Source: JALZAI01 sp038212215 (GTDB lineage Bacteria; Actinomycetota; Actinomycetes; Mycobacteriales; Jatrophihabitantaceae). Taken from it: 64,000 bases of DNA. Shown one piece after another: positions 9,270 to 18,408 of this stretch (the stretch's first letter is position 1; each line of letters begins with the position of its first letter). The DNA lies in assembly GCA_038212215.1 (NCBI GenBank), contig JBBQUT010000015.1, forward strand, positions 1-64,000. Direction: 5' to 3'. The notes below the pieces were generated by a model. It was not told the DNA's origin. It searched no databases and was given only the letters and a program-made list of their open reading frames with translations. A program made the translations under genes and the position numbers.

Positions 9270-9473
9270 TCGACGTTATCCGCCGGATACACGAGTCAAG
9301 GCTTACCGGTCGGGTTGCAGATGATGACCCGGCGCGGCGATGATGCCATCCTGCTGCGGCTTGCGCGACTCCTCGAGGAGAACGCTCCGTGGGCCGAGTG
9401 CACCTGTGATGGCAAGCCCGATGAATGCGCCGCTGATTGGCATAACAGGCGAACGAACCAACGTCGGCGGTGA
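9270..9473 (+). pseudogene. Amidase (GatA/AtzE family) C-terminal remnant
   Basis: The frame reads LSAGYTSQGLPVGLQMM followed by DDAILLRLARLLEENAPW. This matches the C-terminal end of amidase-signature enzymes (GLPVGLQ, then D-x-x-LL-x-A-x-x-L-E-x-x-x-PW). The Ser-Ser-Lys catalytic core is absent: the upstream sequence in this frame is unrelated. Only about 60 codons remain, with no start signal. The rest of the interval 8990-9270 shows no gene. Confidence 0.65.
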
Positions 9474-9916
9474 TCTACCGGCGCTTTCATCAAGTTTCTA
9501 GATACATTGCGAAGCTATGCGCATCTGCGTGGGGGTTAGATACCTAGCGATCCACCGCGCGATGGCAGCGTTGAGCTGGCAGGAGAGTGGGCCGAGCTGC
9601 GACACGTTTGCCTCGCCGACCTGAGAACGGCCTTCAGCTGCCAGAGACGCACTGCCCGCGCAAGAGGCGAGCGGTATCGAGTTCACGTCACCCCGCCCGC
9701 GACCAGCACTTCGACCCTGCCGAGTTTCTCGCCGGCAACGGCATCCCGTACTTGCTCGGCTCCGCCAGCGGCGTCGGCGCGTCCGCCAATCCCGTCGCCG
9801 CCCTCACCGAGGACGTCGTCCATGTCGCGCGTCGTCAAGCTGCCACGTCAGCCCACCCACCCGGCTCGACCCTCCGCTCGCGCTGATCCTCGCGTCTTTC
9901 CTCCGCCGCGAGGCGG
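9474..9916. other. Gene-poor stretch
   Basis: No supported gene. The open frame from about 9587 to 9886 has no family resemblance and no start signal. The last bases contain GCGAGGCGGG, which serves the next gene. Confidence 0.4.
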
Positions 9917-11005
9917 GTGGATACTGCCTCAGTGAGATGGGCGGTGATCGGGTGTGCGCTGGCGTCGCTGGTAGCAGTCGGGACCGCGTGCACCTCGTCA
10001 AACAACAGATGCTCAGACGGGAAATGCGGCCCGCCAGTCGGATCCAAGGTGACGGGCAACCCCACTACGGTCGGCGGCCATCGTGCGCCCCCGGCGGGCG
10101 CGCGGCTCGTCACATCGATCGCCATGCCGACGCCGGGTTCCGTCGCGGCCGCCTTCGGCTCCATCTGGGTCGGGAACGGGCCGGAGCCGATGGTCACCCG
10201 CGTCAATCCACGTACCGATGCGGTGATCGCGCGCATCCCCACGCCCGATCCCGCGTCCGTGCTCGGCGTCGGGGCGGGTGCGATCTGGGTGACCAGCTTC
10301 CCGGGCAACAGCCTCACGCGCATCGACCCGCGACGCGACCGCGTGACCCGGACCGTCAGCCTGGCCCCGAGGGGTGCCGGCCCGCTCGGCGTCACCGTGT
10401 TCCGCGGCTTCGTCTGGGTGGCGAACCACAACGGATTGCCAACCATGTCGGTTTCCAAAATCGACCCCGCCACGATGCGGGTGGTCGACGTGATCCCCGT
10501 CGGCGCCGGGTCTTCCGCCGGGCCCGTGTGGATTCTGTCCAGCGCCGGCTCGATCTGGACCGACGTCAACGGCAACGCGAATTCGGTCGTGCGGATCGAC
10601 CCTCGCACCGACCGCATCCTGGCGCGGATCCCGGCCCTGAGCGCCTGTACGCAACTCGCCGCAGACGACACCGGCGTGTGGGGCGCCGGCAACTACGACG
10701 ACTCATGCACGCCCGGCGTCAGCCGCATCGACCCGCGCACCAACCGGGTCGTCGCGACGTTCGACGTGGGCGGAGCGGCTGACGCAGTCGCGCTGGACCA
10801 CGGCTCGCTCTGGTACGGCACCACGACGAGCCCCGCCAAGCTCGGGCGCATCGACACGCGGACGAACAAGGTCGTCTGCACGCTCGACCTACCCGGACCA
10901 GCGTTCGGCATGGCCGCCGCCGCCGACGCCATCTGGACGACCGACCGGGACGACGGGCTGCTCTTCAAGGTCCTCTCGGCGCAGGCATGCCGGCCCGGAC
11001 ACTGA
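9917..11005 (+). CDS. Beta-propeller lipoprotein
   Basis: The 362-residue protein begins with a lipoprotein signal: a hydrophobic run (WAVIGCALASLVAV) followed by the lipobox VGTAC with the lipidated Cys near residue 25. The mature part carries repeated blades of the YVTN/SMP30 type, each with a V-x-R-I-D-P-R-T-x-x-V/I core and a G-x-I-W-V strand (GSIWVGNGPE, GAIWVTSFPG, GFVWVANHNG, GSIWTDVNGN, GSLWYGTTTS). Such proteins are anchored outside the membrane and bind ligands or partners. GTG 9917 or GTG 9932 may be the true start; both keep the signal peptide. It is probably monocistronic. Confidence 0.8.
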   Translation: MDTASVRWAVIGCALASLVAVGTACTSSNNRCSDGKCGPPVGSKVTGNPTTVGGHRAPPAGARLVTSIAMPTPGSVAAAFGSIWVGNGPEPMVTRVNPRTDAVIARIPTPDPASVLGVGAGAIWVTSFPGNSLTRIDPRRDRVTRTVSLAPRGAGPLGVTVFRGFVWVANHNGLPTMSVSKIDPATMRVVDVIPVGAGSSAGPVWILSSAGSIWTDVNGNANSVVRIDPRTDRILARIPALSACTQLAADDTGVWGAGNYDDSCTPGVSRIDPRTNRVVATFDVGGAADAVALDHGSLWYGTTTSPAKLGRIDTRTNKVVCTLDLPGPAFGMAAAADAIWTTDRDDGLLFKVLSAQACRPGH

Positions 11006-11302
11006 CGGTCGAGCCGCGTCCGTCGCCGCGGCGTTGCGACCACCCCGCTCCACGAGGCTGCGGACCTGCCGGGCGAGCTCCCGACGGCCCGCCTAGACTG
11101 CGTGCACGAAGACTCGGAGCTGGACTGGGCGCACGGGTTCGCGCAGCCGTAGTCCCGTCCCTCTGCATGGCGCCATCGATCGGCACTGACGGCATGACAG
11201 TCGGTCGCTGCGGTCAGGTGCCTCTTGAGCGACTCCGGCTCGGTCGAAGGACCCGATCCCCGACGGCATGGGCGGCTGGGACGAGGCGCCTACGCTGAGC
11301 CC

Positions 11303-11940
11303 GTGTCGTCCCCGTCTGACGAGGAGCTGCCGCAGCCCCGGCAGGACCTGGGCCGCCGGCAGCGGGCGCTCGCCGGTGGCGCGGCTGTCCTGGTGGTGGG
11401 GGCGTTAATCGCCCGGGCGATCGACAACGGGCATGGACCGGGCAATGTCAGGCCGGCGCCCATCACCTCGCCCTCGTCTGCGGCTGCGTCGACATCGGCA
11501 CCCCTTTTTCGGCTGCCGTCGCGGACCGTCGGGACGCCAGTGACGAACTGCCCGGCCGCTGCGGTGTGCGCCCGCACACCGGGGCTGCCCGATGCCGCGC
11601 TGGAGGCGTTGCGCGGCGCCTTCGCGTCGGCGGTGCTGGTCACGGGTAGCTCGGTGCTTGCGCAGCGCGCGGGCCGCTTCGATCCCGACCTGGTGTCGCG
11701 CTCGTTCACTGCCCGGGCCGGCGACGCGGCGATTGTGGTGCAGCTGGCCAAGCCGAGCGCGAGTGGGCGCCCTGATGCCGGGACGCGACGAGTCGGCCGC
11801 CGACGATCACGTTCCTGGACGACTCCGTCCCCGGATTCGCGGTGTCGATCTCGGTGAGCCGCCCCGTCGGTCAGCCGGCCTACCCGCTGCCGCCCCTCGA
11901 ACGACTGGCCGCGGACAAGAGACTTCTCTTGCCGGAGTGA
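11303..11940 (+). pseudogene. Single-pass membrane protein, frameshifted
   Basis: From GTG 11303 the frame encodes a short N-terminus, one membrane helix (ALAGGAAVLVVGALIARAI) and a Ser/Pro-rich linker, then a folded domain up to about IVVQLAKPSASG. At about 11765-11800 the protein-like sequence moves to another frame, which continues as TITFLDDSVPGFAVSISVSR and ends LAADKRLLLPE at the TGA at 11938-11940. Read without the shift, the first frame degenerates to Arg/Ser-rich sequence. The original product would be about 210 residues. This is either a real inactivating indel or a sequencing error. The function is unknown. Confidence 0.6.
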
Positions 11941-12108
11941 CGCTCTGAACTGCGCTCTTGCTGTTCTTCGAAAGGATGCCATGGCTGCCACACCGATACA
12001 GGCTGCGCCATGCAAGGGCGCCGGTACGCGCATGAGTTCATCAAGCGGCGACGTGGCTGGTGTACAGCTGGATTTGCGCCGATTTGGAGCTGTCCTCAGT
12101 GGCCAGTC

Positions 12109-12528
12109 CTACTGTCGGCTCCCTCGCGGTCGGCGACCGGACAGGGATTCCACGACCTGCTCGATCCCGACCACGTCCCGCTCGACGTCCTCCATGTACA
12201 GGCGTCCCGCCACGATCTGATCGTTGCGGATCTCGAACAGCGTGATCCCTCGGACCTCGAACGCGAGCCCGTCGCTCCGGGTGCCCGACCATTGCCATTC
12301 TGTCCAGGTGGTGTCACCGTCCTCAACGGACCGGCGGATCCTTGCGTGGAAGTCGGGGATTCCCGCGAACATCGCCTCCCAGTTGGCGCGCATCTGGGCC
12401 CGCCCCACAAAGGCCCGGCCCGGATGCGCCGGTTGCTCGCTGCGGTAGTCCTCATGGATGAGCCGCGCCGCAGTATCGAGATCATGGGCGTTCATCGCCA
12501 TGACCAGTCGATCGATCACTCCAGTCAT
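12109..12528 (-). CDS. SnoaL-like (NTF2 fold) protein
   Basis: The 139-residue product has the SnoaL/polyketide-cyclase-like pattern: VIDRLVMAMNAHDLDTAARL, then FVGRAQMRANWEAMFAGIPD and the strand VRGITLFEIRNDQIVAGRLY. Proteins of this fold act as small isomerases, cyclases or ligand-binding proteins; the substrate is unknown. ATG 12528 has GGGGAGG 5-6 bases upstream and is preferred to the longer frame from 12609. It is the last gene before the att-like repeat and stands alone. Confidence 0.8.
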   Translation of the reverse strand: MTGVIDRLVMAMNAHDLDTAARLIHEDYRSEQPAHPGRAFVGRAQMRANWEAMFAGIPDFHARIRRSVEDGDTTWTEWQWSGTRSDGLAFEVRGITLFEIRNDQIVAGRLYMEDVERDVVGIEQVVESLSGRRPRGSRQ

Positions 12529-12750
12529 CGCGACCTCCCCGGAAGGTGCACGTTTGCCCGCACCCGGGCGCGCGTCTCCATGATTGCCGCGACTACGTAG
12601 GAAGCCCATGGCCGAGGACCACCCGCACGGCAGATTATCGACAAGCAGGCCAGCACCGAGCTCATTCGTGTGAGATGAAGGTTAGCGTTGGGCCGCCAAA
12701 TCGGGGACGGAGGAATTGCCCGAAGCCCAGCAAACATTGGCTCTCTGTAA

Positions 12751-13004
12751 GCCCCGCGGGGCTCGAACCCGCAACCTACGGAGAAGGTTCCTACGGCATC
12801 CGATGAGGAGGAAATCCCCGTATTTGTTGGCCTGCGAGGATCTGGGATGGCACCACGGTTGCCACGTATGACGGTGATTTTCCGCCGATCGTAACCGTTA
12901 CGTATCCGCCTCCAAGATCAAGATAATCGCCCGGGAAAGTAGGCGAGCGCCGGCTTAGCTTAGGAAGCTGACGGCGGGTCGAACTCGGTGCGCCCGAGCG
13001 GGAG
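12751..13004. repeat. Left att-like direct repeat with tRNA 3' end
   Basis: This segment matches 61234-61481 in the same orientation. The first 31 bases (12751-12781) are identical in both copies. Read on the minus strand they contain a perfect tRNA T-arm (GCGGG-TTCGAGC-CCCGC). The next roughly 220 bases are about 80% alike by eye and both hold a 13-base palindrome CGTAACCGTTACG (12890-12902), 109 bases from the core. The tRNA 5' half is missing and no CCA follows this copy. It resembles the end of an integrated element rather than a working tRNA gene. Confidence 0.75.
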
Positions 13005-13114
13005 CGGGCCAACGCAACAGACTTCGCAACTGGTGGTCGGGTGGCGGGAGTCGAGCGCACGCCTGTTCGTGCCGAGGCCCCCGGCGAAGCTTTTAACCCA
13101 TGAGCGATCGCGTC

Positions 13115-13279
13115 CTAAGAAAGTGTCGGGATTCGAACGCTGGCCTCCAGCGGCCACGCTTGCCGCAACGCCGCCCGTACCGTGTCCGACATCCCGCTCG
13201 TGGGTAACTCGTGTTGCGCCGCGCTCAGCAGCTGGTCACCGAGATCGACCAAGCGCTTCGTCACAGCCACCCCGTCCAT
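13115..13279 (-). pseudogene. VapB-type antitoxin, 3'-truncated
   Basis: The frame from ATG 13279 encodes TKRLVDLGDQLLSAAQHELP followed by MSDTVRAALRQA, the ribbon-helix-helix pattern of VapB antitoxins of type II toxin-antitoxin pairs. After RQA the sequence changes to unrelated WPLEASVRIPTLS and stops after 54 residues; no VapC toxin follows. A sequence ACAGATATATACGT just upstream could be a -10 region. The truncation point (about 13155) lies 150 bases from the att-like repeat, so an insertion or excision event may have cut it. Confidence 0.6.
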
Positions 13280-13411
13280 ATGCCGCGAGTAGGTAGACGT
13301 ATATATCTGTGGTGGTCGCACATCTCGCCAAACAGGTCACCAATACACAGATCACAGGAACCGGACAACCGCTAGGATCGGAGGACTTTCAGCCGAGGAT
13401 TGACAGAGTCG

Positions 13412-16219
13412 ATGGCCGCTTCGCTCGTCTTTTCCGAGAAACTACGTCGACCCACACCCGTCGCGCTGACGCGCGCCCGCCTCGAATCCCCGCTTCTTGC
13501 CGACGACGGGCCGGCGTTGACCCTTGTTTGCGCGCCCGCCGGGTCGGGAAAGTCGACCCTGCTCGCGAAGGTTGCAGCCGCAGCGACCGTGCCGGTGGCG
13601 TGGTACCGAGTCACTGCCGACGACATGACTCCGGACACATTCCTCGCGCATCTCGGCGTCACGCTGGCCCGGTGCTTCGCCGGGGACGGCCCGACCGGCA
13701 ACGGCGTCGAAGCCTTGCTCGCAGCGGTAAGCCCGACGCAACGCGGTTTGCTCATCATCGACGACCTCCACGAGGCGAGCGGGTCAGCCGCCGACGCCGC
13801 GCTCGAGACCTTCTTGTCGCTGCGGCCGCGATCGTTGCGGGTGATCCTGGGATCTCGACGCGCGCCGGAGTTCAACCTGCCGATGCTGCGAGCCACCGGC
13901 GCGATCCACGAGATCGACAGTGACGATCTCCGCTTCCGGGTTTGGGAAGTAGAGGAGCTGTTCACCCTCGTGCATCACGAACCTCTACCGCCCGAGACGG
14001 CCGCTGCACTGACCCGCCGAACGGGCGGCTGGGCCGCGGGCCTTCAACTGTTCCACCTCGCCAACGCCCGCAAGAGCGGACTGGCGCGCCAGCAGGCGGT
14101 GTCGGCACTAGGCCCGCGGGCGAGGCTCATCCGCACCTACCTTGCGCGCAACGTGCTGGACGGCCTGCCGCAGGAGCGACGTAGATTCCTGGTCCGGACG
14201 TGCGCGCTCGGGTTGCTGAGCGGACCGCTGTGTGACGAGCTGCTCCAGACCAGCGGCAGCGCAGACGTGCTCGAAGGGCTCGAACGCGATCAGGTGTTCA
14301 CGTCCTCGACTGACGACGGGGTGACCTACCGCTATCACGAAGTGTTGCAGCGTCACCTGGAACTGACGCTGCTGCAGGAATGTGGCATCGACGACACGCG
14401 GCGCTGGTATGAGCGTTGCGCGCAACTGCTGCTCCGTGCCGGTACTCAGCGCGACGCGCTGCGCGCCTACGCGATGGCCGAAGACTGGCAGTCGATCGCC
14501 TTGCTGGTGCAAGGGAACTCCGCTGACACGACGACAGCTATCACCGCCGAACCGGCCCGTCTCCTGCCCGCCCAGCTGCTCCAGGACGATCCGTGGCTCG
14601 CGCTCGCCGAGGCCCGGCGACGGCTTCGGCACGGCTCGCTCGAGCAGGCCATCGCTGGCTTTCGGCACGCGGAGACGCTTCTCGATGATCCAGACTTCCA
14701 GCGCAGCTGCGCCGACGAACGCCGCGTCGCGGCAGTATGGCTGCCCGGCATATTATCCTCGACCGACCCGCGGGACCCGGCCATCGCGTGGGCGAGGCGA
14801 TTGCGGGCGGCGACCCGTACCAGGATGGGTGCGCGCGGCTCGAGCGCGCCACCACCGCGCGGCGCGCCGGATCCGCTGCCTGCGCGGACCGCGCTCGTCG
14901 TCGGGCTGGAGGCGTTGCTCTTCGGCGACTTCGAGGCAGCCGCGGCACATTTCGCCGAGGTCGTCGCTTCGACACGTGCGGTCACGATGACCCGGCTGTC
15001 GGCGTCGCTAGGCGCCGTGGTCGCTGACCTGGCGGGTCGTCGAGGCGGCCAGTACGTCGAGCGACTCGAGGAGATCACGGTGGATGCTGCTGAGGGCGGC
15101 TACCCGTGGGTGGATCGGTTGGCGCGCGGCGTGTTAGCAGCCGTCCTGGCGGTGTCCAGCCAGGCCCCATGGCGACTGGACACGTTCGCCGAGTTGCTCG
15201 TCGAATGCGATCGCGCCGGAGACAGCTGGGGCGCTGCGATGCTGCAACTCGCATCCGCGGTGGCAGGCGCTCAGATTTCGCACCCTATGGCCAGCGGCCG
15301 CTTCGACGACGCAGCGCGGCGTTTCGAAGCCCTGGACGCCGGGGTGCTCACGACGTGGGCACGCAAGCTGGCGACGTCGTCGGTCGGCCCGGCGAGCCGA
15401 GCGGCCGAGCCGCGATGGGCAGTACGAGCGACGCCCGCGGTGCGGTTGGTGTGCTTCGGGGGCTTCCGGGTGCTGGTGGCGGACGTGCAGATCGACCTGG
15501 GCGAACTGCGTCCGCGCCCACTTGCGCTGTTGCGCCTGCTCGCGTTGGAGCACGGCCGCAACGTGCACCGGGAGCGCTTGATCGATCTGCTGTGGCCGGA
15601 CGCAACAGTAACCGTCGGTACGCGCCGGCTTCAGGTGGCGGTGTCGAGCGTGCGTCATGCCTTCCAGCAGGGCGGTCTCGGCGACCATGAGGTGGTGCGC
15701 CGAGCGGGTGACAGCTACCGGCTCGAGCTGGGCGATGTCGACGTCGACGTCCATCAATTCGAGCGCATGCTTGCGACGGCGGCGGCCGAACGCGATCATG
15801 TCGGGCGCCGCATCGAACTGAGGGAGCACGCGCTCGGACGCTATGTCGGTGAGTTGTTCCCCGAGGAAGGTTCTGCTGATCACTTCGTCGACGAGCGCGA
15901 CCGGCTGCGACTCGTCGCGGCTGACGCGGCGTGTGCACTCGGGCGCGATCACGCGTCCGTCGGCGATCTGCCGGCTGCGGTGGTCGCTGCACGACGCGCC
16001 TTGGAGCTGGATCGTTACCGCGACATCGCATGGAAGTTGCTCGCCGACTCGCTGCTTGCTGCAGGAGACCACATCGCTGCCACCAAGACCCGCATCGAGC
16101 ACGCTCGTGTCCGCTGCGCGCTCGACGACCAGGCCGCCTTGGGCGTACCCGAGCGTGGCAGGCAAGTGCCGATGCCGAACGCACGTGCGCGCGTTGAGCG
16201 GACGTTGAGCGTCCGTTAG
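13412..16219 (+). CDS. STAND ATPase-SARP transcriptional regulator
   Basis: This 935-residue regulator has three parts. An N-terminal MalT-like STAND NTPase carries Walker A APAGSGKST (about 41-49) and Walker B LLIIDDLHE (about 114-122). A helical repeat region follows. The C-terminal third (about 670-925) is a SARP-type DNA-binding plus bacterial transcriptional activator domain: LCFGGFRVLV-like start (VRLVCFGGFRVLVADV), ERLIDLLWPDA and a TPR-like tail. Such proteins activate transcription on binding a signal and ATP. It is the first gene of the eCIS block and runs with it, so it likely controls it. ATG 13412 is preferred (GAGGA 12 bases upstream); TTG 13400 is too close to that site. Confidence 0.85.
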   Translation: MAASLVFSEKLRRPTPVALTRARLESPLLADDGPALTLVCAPAGSGKSTLLAKVAAAATVPVAWYRVTADDMTPDTFLAHLGVTLARCFAGDGPTGNGVEALLAAVSPTQRGLLIIDDLHEASGSAADAALETFLSLRPRSLRVILGSRRAPEFNLPMLRATGAIHEIDSDDLRFRVWEVEELFTLVHHEPLPPETAAALTRRTGGWAAGLQLFHLANARKSGLARQQAVSALGPRARLIRTYLARNVLDGLPQERRRFLVRTCALGLLSGPLCDELLQTSGSADVLEGLERDQVFTSSTDDGVTYRYHEVLQRHLELTLLQECGIDDTRRWYERCAQLLLRAGTQRDALRAYAMAEDWQSIALLVQGNSADTTTAITAEPARLLPAQLLQDDPWLALAEARRRLRHGSLEQAIAGFRHAETLLDDPDFQRSCADERRVAAVWLPGILSSTDPRDPAIAWARRLRAATRTRMGARGSSAPPPRGAPDPLPARTALVVGLEALLFGDFEAAAAHFAEVVASTRAVTMTRLSASLGAVVADLAGRRGGQYVERLEEITVDAAEGGYPWVDRLARGVLAAVLAVSSQAPWRLDTFAELLVECDRAGDSWGAAMLQLASAVAGAQISHPMASGRFDDAARRFEALDAGVLTTWARKLATSSVGPASRAAEPRWAVRATPAVRLVCFGGFRVLVADVQIDLGELRPRPLALLRLLALEHGRNVHRERLIDLLWPDATVTVGTRRLQVAVSSVRHAFQQGGLGDHEVVRRAGDSYRLELGDVDVDVHQFERMLATAAAERDHVGRRIELREHALGRYVGELFPEEGSADHFVDERDRLRLVAADAACALGRDHASVGDLPAAVVAARRALELDRYRDIAWKLLADSLLAAGDHIAATKTRIEHARVRCALDDQAALGVPERGRQVPMPNARARVERTLSVR

Positions 16220-16272
16220 CACCCCGGGAGCACGCTGCTCACAGACACCGGCGCGGCACAGGGGAGCGAATC

Positions 16273-16899
16273 GTGAGCAACAGCGTGCGGACCTACATCT
16301 ACGCCAGTGATCCGATCTCGCTTGCCGGCGTGGCCAGCCAACTTCGGGCACGTCCGGAGATCCGGGTGGTGGACGCGACCGAGGTCGACTCCGCCGAAGT
16401 GGCGGTCGTGGTCACCAGTGCGTTGACCGACGAGACCGTGCGGGTGCTGCGTGCACTGCGGCGGGGCTCGCAGCCACGAATCGTTCTTGTCGCGGAAGTG
16501 TTCGACGACCACGCGCTGGTCGTCGCTGCCGAGGCCGGCGTGTGTGGACTGCTGCGGCGCGCGGAGGCGACTGCGGAAGCCATCACCCGGGCGATCGTGA
16601 AGGTGGCGGCCGGCGACGGCGAGGTGCCCGCGGATCTTGTGGCGCGGCTGCTTACCCAGCTCGGTCAGCTGCAACGGCATGTCCTCGGTCCACGCGGGCT
16701 CACGTTCTCCGGGCTGACCGACAGGGAGACCGAGGTGTTCCGGATGGTCGCGGACGGGATGGACACGGCCGACATCGCGCGGGAACTGTCTTACAGCGAA
16801 CGCACGGTGAAAAACATTGTGCATGCCGTGACGACCCGCCTTCAGTTGCGCAACCGCTCGCACGCGGTGGCCTACGTCCTGCGCGAGGGGCTGATCTGA
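16273..16899 (+). CDS. LuxR/NarL-type regulator with degenerate receiver
   Basis: The 208-residue protein has a receiver-like N-terminal domain (1-125) and a LuxR helix-turn-helix at the C-terminus (about 147-205: LTDRETEVFRMVADGMDTAD followed by YSERTVKNIVHAV). The phosphoacceptor position at the end of strand 3 reads AVVVTSAL, so the usual Asp is Val47/Thr48. It is therefore likely to work without phosphorylation. GTG 16273 follows GGGGAGCGAATC. It lies 53 bases after the SARP gene, on the same strand; the two probably act together on the eCIS promoters. Confidence 0.85.
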   Translation: MSNSVRTYIYASDPISLAGVASQLRARPEIRVVDATEVDSAEVAVVVTSALTDETVRVLRALRRGSQPRIVLVAEVFDDHALVVAAEAGVCGLLRRAEATAEAITRAIVKVAAGDGEVPADLVARLLTQLGQLQRHVLGPRGLTFSGLTDRETEVFRMVADGMDTADIARELSYSERTVKNIVHAVTTRLQLRNRSHAVAYVLREGLI

Positions 16900-16914
16900 G
16901 GCTTCGCTATCCGG

Positions 16915-18408
16915 TCAGCTGCACTCGATAGTGGCGTTCGAAGGGGCCCCTGCGACCAACCCCTCAAGTGTTCGGCACGCACCGCGAGCCGCCAGTTGCA
17001 GCGGCCGGCCCGAGAGCGGGTGAACGGCGATGCGTTGCCAACGCTGCAGTGCCTGCAAGGCCGCGTCGCGGATCATGGCCGGGTCTGCGTCCGCGTTGAG
17101 TTCCAGGCGGTTGGCCGCAGCGTGCCCGCCGCCGCCGAGAATCCGGTCGAGTTCGCCCTGCCGATCGGGATCCAGACCGAGGCCGTCCGACCTCAGCGTC
17201 ATCAGCAAGCGGAGCTCCTCGAAGGCGTGCGTGCCCACGAAAAGCTGCTCGATGCGTGACTGAAGTGTGCTTGTTCCGCTGCATCCGCCGGCGCGCAGCA
17301 CGTCCTGCAATCCGCTCAGCGCTGAGCGTGCCTTGAGCAGCTGACTGCGATGCAGGAATTGTTGCTCCAGCAAATCGCGTAGCCGGTCGAGTCCGCTACG
17401 CGCGGATAGCTCTGCCGCCAGCGACGCCGCGTCGGGCGTCGCCCCGGTGCTGATCAGCTCGATCGCGAGCCGCGCACCGAACAGGCCGAGGCGCTCCAGC
17501 AGGTGCGTGCGCTCAATTTCGGTGACGTCCACTGAACTCTCGCGAGCGCGGAACCGGTCGGCGCTGAGCAGCAAAGCTCGCCGCTCGGTCTCGGGAAGCG
17601 CAGCGATCCGGGCGAGAGGACGAAACTCGCTCTCCCGCAGTGTCGCGCCGGCATATGCCAGCAGTCCGGCCACCGGCACGACGACGGGGCAAAGCCGGCG
17701 CATGCGGATGTCGCTCTGGTAGCGGTGCGCTACCCGGTCCGCGACGTCGAGGCAGTCCATCCGGCACGAGCCGATCTCGTCCGCGCGTGAGAGCACGCCC
17801 ACGACGTTTAGGGGAGACCCATGGGCCAGCTGATCGTCGTGGAATGACTCGAGGAAATGCGCGTCGCTGCTGTGGGTGTGGCGGAGCAGGTAGACGATGG
17901 CGTCGACCGCCGGCGGATGATCGTCCTGCGGAGTCAAGATGCGATGTGTGCGTGCCGACACGTCGACCGAGATGGACGCGATCCCCGGTGTGTCGACGAG
18001 GGTGACTTCGGCGAGCCGGGGTGTGGGCCAACCGACCTCGAGGTGATCGACGGTCTCGACCGCGCGCTCACCAAGGTCGATGTCGAGTTCACCCCCGGAG
18101 CGCCGGAACGGCAGCGGCTCGGCGGCGCCGTCGAACGGATACAGCGTCACCTGGGGCTGTGTCGCGCGGCAATACCACGTCACGATGCGGGTGCACTCGC
18201 CCGCGTCGACGGCGGCCAGCGCCTCGCCGAGCAACGCGTTCAGCAGAGTCGACTTGCCCGCCTTCACTTTCCCGGCAATCGCAACGAGCAACGGGCCGTG
18301 TAGGCGGTCGGCGATCTGCGCGATGCGCTCGGAGGCAGCGGGTGTCCTGGCGGCCGCGGCCGCCGCCGACAGCAAGGCGTCGACCGAGCTGACGAGGTCG
18401 TCATCCAT
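16915..18408 (-). CDS. Dynamin-like GTPase, soluble partner
   Basis: This 497-residue protein has a dynamin/GTPase N-terminal domain: P-loop GKVKAGKS (46-53) preceded by LLVAIA, switch region with a conserved Thr in ECTRIVTWY, G3 VTLVDTPGIAS (about 165) and a G4-like SRADE in VVGVLSRADEIG. The C-terminal half is helical, as expected for a stalk, but no membrane segment is evident. Its start codon overlaps the end of the upstream dynamin gene by 8 bases (ATG at 18408, stop at 18401), which indicates coupled translation and a two-protein complex, as known for paired bacterial dynamins. They run against the eCIS regulators, ending 15 bases from the LuxR gene. Confidence 0.85.
   Translation of the reverse strand: MDDDLVSSVDALLSAAAAAARTPAASERIAQIADRLHGPLLVAIAGKVKAGKSTLLNALLGEALAAVDAGECTRIVTWYCRATQPQVTLYPFDGAAEPLPFRRSGGELDIDLGERAVETVDHLEVGWPTPRLAEVTLVDTPGIASISVDVSARTHRILTPQDDHPPAVDAIVYLLRHTHSSDAHFLESFHDDQLAHGSPLNVVGVLSRADEIGSCRMDCLDVADRVAHRYQSDIRMRRLCPVVVPVAGLLAYAGATLRESEFRPLARIAALPETERRALLLSADRFRARESSVDVTEIERTHLLERLGLFGARLAIELISTGATPDAASLAAELSARSGLDRLRDLLEQQFLHRSQLLKARSALSGLQDVLRAGGCSGTSTLQSRIEQLFVGTHAFEELRLLMTLRSDGLGLDPDRQGELDRILGGGGHAAANRLELNADADPAMIRDAALQALQRWQRIAVHPLSGRPLQLAARGACRTLEGLVAGAPSNATIECS

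Noticed and set aside
12546..12806. Plus-strand frame containing PAGLEPATYG, and its partner at 61227-61448
   Set aside because: The peptide is a translation of the tRNA T-arm in the att-like repeat. Such frames are common false genes.
13120..13160. GATTCGAA-containing stretch resembling a tRNA T-loop
   Set aside because: The flanking bases do not pair as a T-stem and no cloverleaf can be drawn.
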